Below, one piece after another: positions 10,715 through 22,363 of a stretch of DNA of 64,000 nt; the first letter of the stretch is position 1, and every line of letters begins with the position of its first letter. The DNA is from Favolaschia claudopus (taxonomy: Eukaryota; Basidiomycota; Agaricomycetes; Agaricales; Mycenaceae), in assembly GCA_037176885.1 (NCBI GenBank), contig JAWWNJ010000084.1, forward strand, positions 682,001 to 746,000, read 5' to 3'. Under the pieces are notes generated by a model. The model saw nothing but the letters and a program-made list of their open reading frames with translations, did no database searches and was not told where the DNA came from. The position numbers and the translations under genes are program-made.

Positions 10715-13326
10715 TTATAGCCTAACACCCCCGATACAAAAATCCGGAATTTTCTGGTTGAAACAAGCCAGACGACTCCGCATGCCGTCAGAGAAGAGGG
10801 AGATAACAACGGAATTTTCGTCTCCAGGTAATTTTACTCCTTTTAAATCTGAATTCCGAATTAGACAAGCGAGGGGTTCAATGGCCAAATTAAAGAGAAG
10901 ACATGATAGTGGATCCCCTTGGCGCACTCCACGAATCACAAGGTAGGGGTCACTGAGCATCCCATTCACTATCACAACTGTTTCGGCGTTGGAATATAGG
11001 TTTCTTATCAGGTTGCAGAAGCGAGACGGGAACCGCATATGTTGTAAGACCCTCAACAGGTATGAATGATTTATTCTATCGTATGCCTTCTCTTGGTCAA
11101 GCGCAATGATGACGCCGTCCTCCTCTGCAGCTTCGGCATAGTCCAGCAGAAACTTGGACAGTTTAACTTGATCCTCTATCTTTCGGCCCTTCATAAATCC
11201 AGCCTGGTCCGGATGTACAAGAGAAGGGGCTACTTCCGTCAGTCGAAGTGAGTGCGCCTTCGTCATTAGTTTATAGTCGGTATTGAGCAGCGTAATTGGC
11301 CGATAATTTGATATTCGGCCCTTGTCACCCTTCTTGTAGAAGGGACAAAGCCAGCCCGAATTAAACTTCGTTCCGGCCAGAATTCCGTGTGTCTCAATGT
11401 CGAGGTAGAGCTTTTCAAGGAAGCCCAAAATATTGAGAGTCTTTTCATTCGAGTTCTTGGATTGCATATAAAGCAGGTCCAGATGCCTGAAAAATTCATA
11501 GGGAATGCCATCCAGGCCCGAAGCTTTTCCATTTTTTGAGAGTCTGAGTGCTTCCCGTATTTCATGCTCTGTAAGAGGTGTATTCAACTTATCATGTTCG
11601 GCCATTGACAGATGCGCGTCGCATTGTTCTAGAACAAGTTCCGTCGCCAGGACCCGGCTGTATTCGTCAGGCGAGAATCGCGCGTTTGTATTCTATCATG
11701 ATATCTTCCAGCCATCTTAGCCATCTCTCGTGGCCTCGTTTCAAAAGGTGGCGCGTCAACGTCGTCACACTTAATTTGGTCAGTCCGGAATTCATCGATT
11801 GAGTCTTTCAGGGTGTATCCTTTCGCAGATTTCGTCCACATTTTGGTCTTCAAGGTCTCGCCTTCAATGTCGTAGCGAGCTTCGCTGATTTTCTTCTTTC
11901 GTTCTGCTTCGGCCTTCACACAAGCATCCATACTTTCCTCAATGTCGCGGATAGCCGAAAAGCGTTCTTCTAGCGACATGTCTCCGTCATGAATCACCAT
12001 TCGGAGCCTGACTTGCCATGTTCGCATTTCCTTGGTATGTTCATTCAAGAATCGGGAGCAGTGTCTCCCAAACTCGGCAATATCTGACTTATACTTGAAC
12101 CATATAGATTGCTCGTTTAAATCGGCAGTTCGACCGCCATTTTCGATTATTTCCCAATCCTCGGCCAGTTTTTTATTTAACTCATGAACACGTCTCATAA
12201 ATTTGGGCGTCTTCAGCAGGTACAAAGGGAGATTCCATCTACCATCACCTGGCCGCTGATCGGCTCGTAAAACAACCTCAACCGACACCAATCTGTGGTC
12301 TGAGGTTACTGGGCAAGGTTTGATCGACCAGTCCCTGTAGTCTTCAAAGTGCGTGCTTCGGACATAAACCCTGTCGATGCGCGAGTGGGAGATTTGCAGG
12401 TGGCCATTCGCGTCGGTTCGGAGTTGCCTGCAAGTATACTCTCTCGTTTCAGGAAATGTCAAACACCAACCGTCTTGAAATTGAAATAAAGACATTAAAC
12501 GAGTAAAGCTTGACGGTACCGATTCGGCCAAATTAGAAGATCTGTCTGATGTGTCTTCAGTGAAGTTCTAGTCTCCGACACCTTCGGTCGGCAGAGGCAA
12601 GTGCGGATCATGCAGCCACATATTCCAGAGGGTGTCCCATAGTTTTTCACGTTCTTGAGGGGAGTTGGGAGCGTAGATGTTGAGGATGTTCCGAGATTTA
12701 CCGTGATGCCATGGAATAACAACCATGAATGCGCGACCAGGCACGAGTACATATTCGTGTATGTTTTCTGTATCGACATATTTTTTGTTGAGGATAAAAG
12801 ACACACCAGCGGTCGAGTTCGGTTTATCGGGATGGCCGGAATTTAACAGTTTGAACCATCGCTGGAATATATTGTTGAATTGGGTAGTACCTATATCATC
12901 AAGATGGGATTCTTGTAGTCCTAGAACTCCGATGTTGTTTTCGTCAATGGATTGCTTGACAAAATTGAATTTGTGGTCAGCTCTGTGCATAGATTTATTC
13001 GTGTCTCTGCCATTCATATTGAGAGAGCATATCTTAAGGTTCGCTCTGGTTGATTTCCCAGAGCAAGGCAGTTTTGGAGGTTTATTCGTCTTGCGAATCC
13101 TACGATTTTCTTCCTCATATGAGGCAATATTATTGTCCGTTAAGTTTTGATCAAGATGTTGTAGTACCTGGTTGGATTGGGGCGCATTTGTCCCGATAGT
13201 AGACAGACCAGGTAACACTGAACTCGAGTTGCCATCGTTGGCGGTACGCGGGCTTGAAAGTCCCTCTCCATTTCCGCGCAAAATATCCGAAGCATTGTTG
13301 GAAACCAATCTCAGGTTTGAACTCAC
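10715..13326 (-). mobile_element. Non-LTR retrotransposon (APE-type LINE), decayed
   Basis: A minus-strand ORF2-like region runs from an apurinic-type endonuclease to a reverse transcriptase cut short after motif C. No ORF1, RNase H or 3' tail is present, so both ends are incomplete. Details are in the protein entry. The interval 13327-13713 upstream has no recognisable gene. Confidence 0.8.
10715..13326 (-). pseudogene. LINE ORF2: endonuclease-reverse transcriptase
   Basis: The first frame (13326-12568) is an exonuclease/endonuclease/phosphatase domain: LKICSLNMNGR at its start, GVLGLQESHLDD, and NILNIYAPN. It stops at a TAG exactly where the canonical GDFN motif is expected (GD-stop-N). 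The same frame reopens as NFTEDTSDR..SRIDRVYV..SDHRLVSVEV, completing the endonuclease, so a single nonsense codon separates them. A frameshift near 11690 leads to the reverse transcriptase, with NYRPITLLNTDYKLM, ALDQEKAYDRI and GVRQGDPLSCLLFNLAIEP. Motif C reads FSDG rather than the active F/YxDD, and the frame ends shortly after. The element has therefore at least three lesions. The clade could be L1/Tx1-like or Tad-like; I cannot decide by eye. Confidence 0.8.
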
Positions 13327-13836
13327 TGCTGACGCCTGAGGCGTCGGTGAGTACTCAAATCCCCCAAATTACTTTTGAACATTGCGTGCCATCGCGCCGA
13401 AGCGAAGTTGAACATCCAAAAAGGGAATCAGATGGTTTATTTTCATGGTTTCAAGTCTTTTGAGCGCTCCAGTGCCTATGTAAGGCCATACCAATGAATT
13501 ATATAGCCAAATACATCAACGACGATTTTTTCTGGCCCTCTAACCACCCAAATACAGCACAAATTGTGGGTTGAAGGTAACAAATACCGGGATTTCACCA
13601 TATATTCATTAAATTCTGAGTAGATCACTACATAGAGCACTTCAAGCGAGGTCCAGGGATTGGATACACACTATATCCATGTAAAACTTCGTTCAATAAT
13701 TCCCTAAACACAAATGCAGCGGATCGGTTCGCGCGAAAGTGCGATTCCCGATTGGGAGCGATCACTGATGGCGATCAGTCACCATCGGCATCTCGGCCCC
13801 AGCCTGATGCGTGACGTCAAGGGTAAATTTCTCAAC

Positions 13837-13838
<2 letters not shown>

Positions 13839-13882
<44 letters not shown>

Positions 13883-14213
13883 GATTGTTGGCCCACAGCT
13901 TCACAGTGTGACTGACCAGTGCCCTCGCCGCTGCAGAAGCATTGGCAGTGACACCCAATTCCGGACTTTGCCATTTCAGGCGGAAGTAGAGATCCGGGGA
14001 CCGGGAGGAAATGCATTTACGCAGACACGTGATGGATGTCACGGTACTGTGGGACTCGCAGCTTGGGATTTCGACCAGTGCCATACCACTAAAACCCCCC
14101 GCGGTTGTGTGGGACTCGAACCCACGACCGTAAGCGTTACCACACCTACGGCAGCCGGGACCCTCCGGCTAGGACTCACGGCACACCCGCTCAACCATGC
14201 GTCCCCCGGCTCG
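13839..14213 (-). mobile_element. tRNA-derived SINE with poly(A) tail
   Basis: Read on the minus strand, the element starts at about 14213 with a tRNA-like head: an A-box-like TGGTTGAGCGGG (about 14186-14197) and a B box GGGTTCGAGTCCC (complement of 14111-14123). It continues through an unrelated body and ends in an uninterrupted 43-nt A tail (T run at 13839-13881). CAACTA flanks both sides (13833-13838 and 14214-14219), consistent with a short target duplication. A tRNA gene is unlikely because of the long body and A tail. Confidence 0.75.
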
Positions 14214-14229
14214 CAACTACTTATGGGGG

Positions 14230-15106
14230 AACCGCGTTGGTAACTTAGCTTACCGGAAGAAGAAATTCCAGTTTACGTGCTTCAAGTGCCATCAGCATGT
14301 CGCAAAGAATTGCCCATCGGGGCAAGGTGCCGCTAAGGCAAACGTAGTGACGGAGGGGTACGCGTTTTAGGATCACGCCGGGCGAGGAAACGGAACGGCT
14401 CCAGGGGGAGCGGCCAGAGTTTGGCAAAGCTGAGTGCTCGTTTCTAGCGGATCTGGGAATTACTCAGAGAGCAGTAGAATATTCTAGTTACTTTACAATG
14501 TAGTATATATAGTAGACCACTGGTGCCTACAGCCCCAGTGGATTATAACCTTTCAAGTGCTCAAGCTCCCACCGAACAGCTAAATCACAACAATATAGAA
14601 TGTTATAAGTTTGCGGCTTGCTTTTCTGGATTTGTACCCCGCATTCACGTTTCTTTTCGCGGAAATCCTGTTACCTAGGCATTGCGACATATGGTCCAAC
14701 ACACTCGCAAGTAAAAAGTTTTTACATGGCAGTGTTATCAGTCGTTGACGGCAGGTTGGGCATCTATGAAGCGGGAGTGGTCCAACAAAATGCCGTAGCC
14801 GCAGTGCTGGTGGGAGTGTTCGAGAAGACGAGACGCGGCGATGGTACCAAAAAGGGTGCACATCCGTGTGCCTCTCTATTTCGCTCTCTGCCAGTCTTCA
14901 GCTAACAGTAGGTAGTTCTGATGAAAAGTAGACCCCTACCAAAATGCTCTATCAGACAATTCGAACAAAATGAATAACCGAGTTTTGATTTTTGCGACAG
15001 CGCATCTACGTAGAAATTCTGTCATACAGTAGTACTAACATCGTTAGCGGTAGTCTTGGCAGGGCCTTCCATCAATGGTACTCGACCGCACTGGACGCAA
15101 CTGCAC
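14230..15106. other. Intergenic stretch, no gene recognised
   Basis: Short frames only (up to 95 codons), without domain signatures. The stretch near 14250-14340 contains CxxCxxH-like codons (TTCAAGTGCCATCAGCATGT) in a short + frame, reminiscent of a zinc-knuckle gag scrap, but it is too short to call. Confidence 0.4.
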
Positions 15107-16268
15107 TCAGATGTTCTCAGAACTTTGGAACAACGAAGACTGCTCCTCAAGCATCCAACTGGCGGAAGAACGTAAGACTCGAGAAAACCCGGTCTCAATC
15201 ACAAACCGGAGTAGTTCGTTCAGATATTCCTGAACAATCTCTGTCGATCCAGCGTCCAGTGTGGAGTATGCAACCAAATGTGGAAGATATGCTATTGATA
15301 ACGGTGAGTCCAACTGCGTCAGCTAGTTTGCCGAGCTCACTAATCAGCCTGAGGAGGTGCTCCGCGCCATATATCTGGCTCATCACCTTCTGCTCTGATA
15401 TGTCTAGTCCGACTACGTATTTTCTCCGTATGCTGTCGTATTGAGGCCTTTCCGCAGGATAGAGAAGAAGCTTATAAAGAGAGGAGTCGAAATATGTTTG
15501 TATTCCGGATATGACCGTTGCCGTTAATTCAGTAGGAGCCCTACACAATTGATCAACGTCACCCTGTTAAAAAGATGGCACTCACCCCAGGAACGATTTT
15601 GACTTGATCAAATTGCCAAAATTTGCTAATAGTTTCTCCACCGTCATCGATCTCGGAAGCTCGAATAGCTGTGGGAAGAGACACCATTCGTAAAATGTCC
15701 ACCGTATCAGATAGAGTAGAAAGAACCGACCTGTCTCTGGTTCAAAATTGTGTCTTCATCATTTTTCAACTTGTACTTCAGTTGTTGCGGAAATCCCAGC
15801 TTCATGGTTGCGTGCTTAATGACGACATTGAACTACACTCACCTTCAGAATAGTCTACACCCAAATTTGAACAAAACACCTACCGCTAAGGCCGGGTATT
15901 TCCTTTGCTTCTCTAACATTCCTGTTTCCCAATTCAAGCTACTGGACTCAGCAGAGGCTACCGACACATTTGGCGGTTTCTCGGGAACCTCGCCCGCACT
16001 GCTGTGATGACAGTCCTTCAAACTAGTCCCCGGAACCCACTCATTCCATCTGGCCGGTGTTGAGACGCCAGCATACAAATAGGAAAATGTTTACTGACGT
16101 GCAGTCCAGGCCACAGTACGAGACGAGGTAGTGGCGGCCACCTATCGCAGTGAGCACGTTTCGCTGGCCGACTTCAAGGTCCTGCATCCTCAGAATATGA
16201 GCTGGACGGTACTGCGCCCCGTGAAATAGACAAAGTACGAGCATGCCTGGGGCATATCTGAGCGACAT
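15107..16268 (-). CDS. MRG15/EAF3-family chromatin protein
   Basis: Predicted 295-residue protein from six exons: 16099-16268, 15884-16049, 15731-15814, 15586-15668, 15341-15540 and 15107-15291. All introns are GT-AG and 45-69 bp, and phases close. Residues 1-75 form a chromo barrel (MSLRYAPGMLVLCLFHG at the start, YCGLDCTWNEWVPG across the first junction), which in this family binds methylated H3K36. A short linker is followed by the MRG domain: FPQQLKYKL, LFELPRSMTVEKLL, TVISGIQTYFDSSL, ERPQYDSIRRKYV, SQIYGAEHLLRL and YLNELLRFV. MRG proteins are subunits of NuA4 acetyltransferase and Rpd3S/Sin3 deacetylase complexes. The intron-2 acceptor has an alternative 15 nt downstream, also in frame, so four to five residues before the MRG domain are uncertain. 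The start was chosen from alignment of the barrel. The gene looks intact despite transposon neighbours. Confidence 0.9.
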
Positions 16269-16724
16269 GGAGTAAAAGGAAGAGTGAGCTGAGATGCAAT
16301 CCCGGCATTTTTCACTCACCAGTACCACTCTTCTCTTGTAAGCGATGTCACCAGGATGTCAGTCGTGGAGTCTGGTCTCGGATGGGTAACTTAGCAGCAT
16401 ACCAGGCAGTTTAAAAGAGGATAGGAACATCAGGTGACTGGAACTTGCTCGACTCATATAGCAAACATATAGAGTACATATGTAGGACAGCTCGTCTCAT
16501 GAAATTGCAGATCTGATTCAGCCTGATTGACAGCGAGAGCAAATCTATGATCGCCGTGCAAATCTACATTATTTCTAGAAGTTCGAGAAGAGTATTACAT
16601 AAGGTTGAAAGAGGTTGAAAGATGCAACGGAAAGTTGATTGAACGATGTAACGGTGTTCGTTCCGGAGAAGAAGCGTTTGAAGCATCAAACGGGGAGGCC
16701 CCCGGCCATACCCTACAGCTGTTT

Positions 16725-16750
16725 AAATTGGGGGAGCTTGCTCCCAGATA
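16725..16750. repeat. Solitary GGGGGAGCTTGCTCC palindrome
   Basis: TTGGGGGAGCTTGCTCCCAG matches the palindromic terminus of the MITE copies at 6203 and 9277, without the rest of the element. It may be a footprint or a truncated copy. Confidence 0.45.
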
Positions 16751-16842
16751 ATTCAGTTTGGAAGCCAGGGGTGCAGACAGAAACCCTCCCAAATAAGGAA
16801 ATTTCGCAGAAACTCCTCACAAACCTCTTACGGCTGTTTTGA

Positions 16843-19800
16843 TGGGATCGACGCAGATTTCAACGGGCCGCGGCCCCCGTTCATGGATGAGCCGCCGATG
16901 GTTCAGTTGTCTACGTTGAGTCTGCTAGATGCTTGGATTTTTAGTTGCTATCTAGTCTGTATTTGTTGGCGCCTGTCACCAAGGACCTCGATTTTGTCGC
17001 GGATTGTCACGGCCTGATGGCACGTGCAAATATTCCCACACGGTTCCATTTCTCTCGTTTGTTGGGTTTGTCGCCTCCCCAGGGCCCAGAAAAATTATTT
17101 GAAGAATAGTACATAGTGTCGTAGATACCTCTGAAATGCATTCTAACCATCACCTGACCCACAGGACAACTGAGGGATTGGCCAACTCGAAGAATTCGGT
17201 GAATACAGGCATCATCTTCCCTATCACACGGGCTAGAAGTTCAAAAATAATATATAACCCCACTAAGACCTATTACGGAGGTTACTGGAGGCTAAAATGA
17301 GCCCTACTGCACAAAATACGAAGCCTCCGGCACCGCGAGCTGTGGTTGAACCGTGTGTGAAAATTTGCACGCGCCATCAAATTGTCACAAAATCTGAGGT
17401 CCTTGGTGACAGGTGCGGCTCGATACTGATATAGGTGCCCGATACTGATACCGAATACCGAGCGGAGTTTGAATACACGTGCCTGCCCGGAACGACTTGC
17501 CGCTGTCAACCTGCTGTAATCGTGTAAACGTCGTCTCGGCGCGTCGCGTCGCGCTGCAAAGTTTCTCGACACAGACAGTGAGCCTGAAACATATGGAGGA
17601 ATCCGGTGAGGATGAACGCGCAGGCCCGGGAGAAATGGACAGCAGGTGAGTATTAGTTCCAAGTTTATTGTAAGTATTCAGTACATATATATTTAGCTGC
17701 CGCTCGCCGTCGCATTCGCAGACTTTCTCTCACTGTACCAGCAAAGCATATTACCGTTTCCAAACTACCTACTATATGAAATCCCCGCCGACCCTTACCG
17801 TACTGCTGCATAGCTCTTCCGTAGCCAGGTACAGCATATATTAGAACTTCAAATCAAATCAAATCAAATCAAACCAGCAAAGCACGGTCCCGGAAGACCC
17901 AAGGGCTCATGCAATAAGAAGCAACGTGTTGAGAGGCAAGACTCAGAGCCTCCTAAACCAAAACCGCGTGGGTGTCCGTGAGGAAGTGGCCAAACAAAAG
18001 GCTCGCGCAAGGAATTATCGAACCGAAGCTTCCCAAACAACCAGTGGGCGTCCAACCAAGATGCCTCCACTTGCTCTTTTTTCAACACACGCACCGTTGG
18101 GGGATGCCTGCAGTCATTCGGTCAAAATCTGTTTCGGAAAACGGAAATGCGAACCCTCTCCATGCCATTTCTGCCCTGTCATCATCATCTGCATCCCCAG
18201 CAGTGGCAGTAACATTGAATCATCGTCTACACCACAGGCCCAGCTTCCGTATACAGAAGCTAAATGAGATTAATTTTGTCTTGATGCTGTTGCCGAAGGT
18301 GAATGTAAATGTAGAGTTGTCGAAACAGAAGAACGAAGAATCGCGAAAGCAGTAAATTGCGCGGGGAGTAAGCGAGCGGGATGGCAAAGTATTGAAACGA
18401 GTTGCCCACAACCGATGCAGCGTTGAGTTGAGTGGTTTGTGGACAGCAGAGAAGGGGGTCAGCGCTTGGCGTTGGTGAGCATGGGGGGTGAAGTTCTGGC
18501 AATGTGACTAGCTGCGCACGCAGCGAGCGACATGAACTCATATCGCCTGAGACCTGCGCAGCTTGACGCAAGTGCGCGAACTGATAACGACCCAAGCTTG
18601 AGTGCAAACCTTGCACCAGCGGGGAATCACGACAATGAAATGGAAATTCAACGCACCCTAAGCTTCACAACCTCGCATCTTCTCCACTGATTCTATTCGA
18701 GCGGGCGCAGGAGGAGGAATGTCGAGTCTTTCTTGTAGTGACGCGCCGAACTTCTAGCAATGTGCATCTCGAGCCAGAAATCGTTTTCCGACCCGAACCG
18801 CCAGATCCTCCTGTTGACATTCCCCTTTTCCGTCTCATCTTCCTCGCAGCTCAAGATAATTCAATTCAGGCGACGATTTACTGCCAGTGCTGGTTGAGCC
18901 CACTTGAGTCATGAAGAGAGGTGTTGCCATTGGGAGAGATGTGTAGAAAGAGACAGAGACCCCAGCATTAGAAAACCAGTATAGACAGTTGTCGATAGAC
19001 ACACTGAGAGACTCCAGGTAGGCGAAGAAACAGAGAACAGAGTGAGCTGGCACAATTGATGACGAGATTCGGGCCGGTTTTAAACTCCGCTCAGTATCGG
19101 GAAATTTGATGCTTGTGATACTCGTGTCATTGCGCGACTAGGCTGCTCCGATTTTGTTCGGGATCATATACTTGATGTATCGAGGGCTCGTTCCCTTTTT
19201 CTCAGAGTTTTCTGAAGGGTGGGGAGTATTTCTTCATTTTTCAAACTATTTTCCTCAGTATCGATGATTGACATGGGAGGTCGGCACTTTCCGTACTTCC
19301 GACTCTTCCGACTGATCAGCAGGCACCCGAAATCAACCGAATGCTCTCCCAACACGCACTACCAGATTGAAGTTCAATTCCAGGACTAGTAAACATTATG
19401 TCTGTCTGCGTCTCAAGTTCCACTGATATAATTTCATTGAAATTAGCACACGGCATCTCGGAAACTCTCTTGAATTTTATTCTGCCCGATCTTTCGTTTA
19501 GCGCAGCAAATACAGCCTTAATGAGTTTGAAATTCACGTCGAGCGGGTCATTTTCGAAACGAGGTTTTTCCTTCACAAGCACTCTCGCCAAGTAATCAGA
19601 TGAGGAGCAAATTAGCAGAGGCACCGATTGTGAGCCTTCAAGTTCCCCCGAGGTGCCTCTCAGTACTATAAGTAGTTGCTACTGTAACAAGTTCTTTTTT
19701 TTGGAATCCTTATTTTCCAAGCTCGTCCTTGTGTTGTTCTTGTGTGTGAGGGAATGTGAATATTAACAGAGTCATTGATATAATGTGATATGTACCCAAA

Positions 19801-20100
19801 ATGGACACAAATATTGAAATAATTCGTGATTTTCTATGTAAAGCTTTGCATCTCTCTCCACCTTTTGAGATACAACAGAGTGATTGGCCAATTGGGAGAG
19901 AATGATAAGCCATATAGTATATACGAGTAGGTACTGTACTGATTTGTTCACACATTTGAGTACTGGCTTTGATGATTGATCTAACGTCGACTTGACAGTG
20001 ACTTCCAAGTTTACTGAATGATACACATAATACTACTGGGCATGTACTGAGGGAATATGTACAAGCCTTCAGTAAAGTTAACCAAGGCTCTACCGTCGTC
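16843..20100. other. Gene-poor spacer with short dispersed repeats
   Basis: No protein here carries a recognisable domain. Visible structure: an (AAATC)n microsatellite at about 17849-17874, the GATACTGAGCGGAGTTT-type motif at about 17447-17473 and (inverse) 19081-19098, and short overlapping frames of 60-127 codons near 17280-17660 and 17860-18620 that look like chance. Confidence 0.4.
17410..17475 (+). repeat. GATACTGA-family repeat, copy 1
   Basis: GGCTCGATACTGAT, then GCCCGATACTGATACCGAAT and CCGAGCGGAGTTTGAA. The same words recur at 19081-19130 (inverse), 22364-22395, 22525-22540, 22685-22702 and 23793-23850 (inverse). It is probably the terminus of a small dispersed element. Confidence 0.5.
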
Positions 20101-20227
20101 GATTGTATTACATAGCTCCCCTAGCTCACCCCCTCCCCGAACACATCACGTGATCATATGATGGCTGAGGGTTCAATTCCGGGAGGTGGTCTGCGCTTTT
20201 TTGAAGTGCTTTTTCGACTTCATGCCC

Positions 20228-20336
20228 TAGACCGGTAACCGATCTCTCGTATGAAGACAATCTCTATGAACGATTGTCTTCATACGAGAGACTCTATGAA
20301 CGATTGTCTTCATACGAGAGATCGGTTACCGGTCTA
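20228..20336. repeat. Perfect 35-bp foldback plus 30-bp tandem duplication
   Basis: 20228-20262 and 20302-20336 are exact inverted copies (arm starts TAGACCGGTAACCGATCTC). The loop and right arm also contain a 30-bp unit beginning CTCTATGAACGATTGTC repeated exactly twice in tandem (20262-20291 and 20292-20321). It could extrude as a cruciform with alternative pairings. Confidence 0.85.
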
Positions 20337-20769
20337 TTCATGCCCAGCATCGCCCAGTATTACGCGCGGTGAGACAGAATTATGTACCAAATTGACCTTG
20401 AAGCATTTTGTTCAAGCCCCCAACATCACCAATTAAGGGTGTCTCCAGTGAATTGTAGTGTTTATTGTTTTCTGCCTCCTAAAATTTCGCTATATTTATG
20501 GACTAGCCCAAAGCAGGGGTTTCACATTCCATATATTTATAACTAGAAGTAACTAGATATAAGGGCTATCAACTTTTAAGGACTATAAGAGACACAATTT
20601 ATTTCCTTGGCATACAATTGAAACCCTCCCTACCTCCTCAAGTGGGGTGGAAATAGAGTGGAAAGCAAAAAGGCACAAGAAAGACTTGTTAATGGGCAAC
20701 TGAAAATGACATTCAGAAAAAGCAAGATGGTTGGAAAAAAGAAATTTCCATATAAGGAAATTTTGCTAC

Positions 20770-20850
20770 GCCGAAGCAAAATCGAACGCGTGACCTTGCA
20801 CTACGCCTTCTCGTCAAAATCGATGAGTGATAACCACTAGGCTAAACCTT
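20770..20850 (-). repeat. tRNA-like segment (A and B boxes), SINE head candidate
   Basis: On the minus strand TAGCCTAGTGGTTA (20831-20844) fits a tRNA A box, and GCGTTCGATTTTGC (20776-20789) resembles a B box at about tRNA spacing. No convincing acceptor stem closes it, so it is more likely a tRNA-derived element head or relic than a functional tRNA. Confidence 0.4.
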
Positions 20851-21182
20851 CCACAATGGCTTTGAAAGTAAAAGAGGTATATCTAGTGGGTACACCGCAC
20901 CTCCCAATTTCCGTCATAAGTATTTACGCATTTACACTGTTAAATTCGTCGATTTGGTGCTCTCAAACCATCTTTCACATCCTTCCTACTCTCCACCGAG
21001 GTGCTTATGCATTTTTCTGCCCCCAATGAGTGGCCGGCGCAACACGTTTCCAAAAAGGAAATTCACGTGATGTGTTCGGGGAGTGAGCTGAGGCAGCTGA
21101 TTGTATTTTCCGGACTTGAATTTGAAATGCACAACGTGTCAGTCACGTGGTGCGCTCCATCGTTGGGTCATTAGCGTTTAGT

Positions 21183-21292
21183 AGACACACCTCAGTCGAC
21201 CCTCTCGTGTGCCCGGCTGAGGTTTGTCTTCTATACCTTTGACTTCCCTCTCTTTACTTACGACGACTCTAGTTTATTTTGTCTTTAGGTAC
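21183..21292 (+). repeat. Dispersed repeat, copy 1 (CTCGTGTGCCCGGCTGAGG)
   Basis: About 110 bp including CCTCTCGTGTGCCCGGCTGA, TTTGACTTCCCTCTC and TACTTACGACGACTC is repeated almost exactly at 26595-26706, and its central part again at 26722-26767. The core CCTCAG..CTGAGG is palindromic. The copies may be solo termini of an unidentified element. Confidence 0.65.
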
Positions 21293-21751
21293 ATACGGGT
21301 CAAGGAAACTGTTTTATAGTGTCGCAGGACCGTCCTGAGAATTTGTGTAACCAAAGCTAAAGTCAAGAGGTGAGCGATCTCTGGATCACCCAATATATCC
21401 CACGACCCACCCACCCCAGAAAAGGCAATGATCATCAGTTGCCATCAACCATCACCTCAAGCAAATTGTCCTTTCTACGATGTTTTCGCGGCGCTGTGAC
21501 TGCCAGTGGGTAGAATGTTCTTAGACTACGTAGTCTTACTACCCTACTATGACCCTTCTTCCTGTGTTTTCAGCTAGAAATTCAACACACCCAGGCACTA
21601 GATAATTCTATTATTAGGACGACTATACAAAGAAACCGAATAACAGTCTGGGCAATTGACCCAGTGACATTTCACGTGCACGTGACTTCCCACGCCTGTT
21701 TCCGCCGCCCAAGCCATATCTCAACATATTTGCAGCCGTGCTATCGCTTTC

Positions 21752-21836
21752 AGTGACTCTGTTGGTGTAGTAGCAGTCTATCTTGGTCCTTGTTTCTCGT
21801 GTGTTACGACTTTCGGGTTCGAACCCGCGGTCGGGA
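21752..21836 (+). repeat. tRNA-like segment with perfect B box
   Basis: TGGTGTAGTAGC at 21763-21774 resembles an A box, and GGGTTCGAACCC at 21815-21826 is a perfect B-box/T-arm core. The 5' and 3' flanks do not form a 7-bp acceptor stem, so this is a tRNA pseudogene or SINE head rather than a working tRNA. Confidence 0.45.
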
Positions 21837-22363
21837 TCTTTATTTTCCTCTTTTCGTTTTGATTTCCTTTTCCCATCCTCCGTTTCCGACGCTTGATATC
21901 ACTATTGTACACTTTTCCCAGTATGCACATTCGTGGCGTTCAATTTTGTTCAGATAATGCCGAGAAATATACAACCGTTCAATAGTTCAATTTGGAGTCT
22001 CTGGTCAGACATCAGACAAATAATTAATGTTGGTTTTGAACGTACTGTGTTATAACACCTTTTCCAACGACATGGTACATTAAGTTGCTGAATATAAGCG
22101 GAGGTACAACATGAACCCTTGTCTTAAACTCTACTTACAGAAAACTTCCTTTTTTGGAAAATCTTTGATTCCCAATTTCCCTCACAATTTGAGAGTATGG
22201 GGCTTCTGGTATGGTGCCTGCATGATGTTTCGAGCATTAGTATCGGCTCGCATGGCCATCGCCATCCGTGATACTCATACCGCTGCTTTCTTAGATTCGC
22301 CGCCGCCGCCCGCGGCCAAATCACGTGCACGTGAACTGTCACTGGGTCAATAGCGCCAAGTCC

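Larger units (their letters stand above)
20115..21099. mobile_element. TIR element, about 1 kb, non-coding
   Basis: The left arm at 20123-20153 (AGCTCAC..TCCCCGAACACATCACGTGA) and the right arm at 21063-21089 (TCACGTGATGTGTTCGGGGA..GAGCT) are inverted copies differing by a 4-nt indel, with weaker similarity continuing outward. No transposase frame is present. It contains the foldback at 20228-20336 and a tRNA-like segment near 20776-20844. Confidence 0.55.

Noticed and set aside
20155..20205. tRNA 3' half (GGTTCAATTCC followed by a T run)
   Set aside because: The would-be T stem does not pair and no A box lies at a suitable distance upstream.
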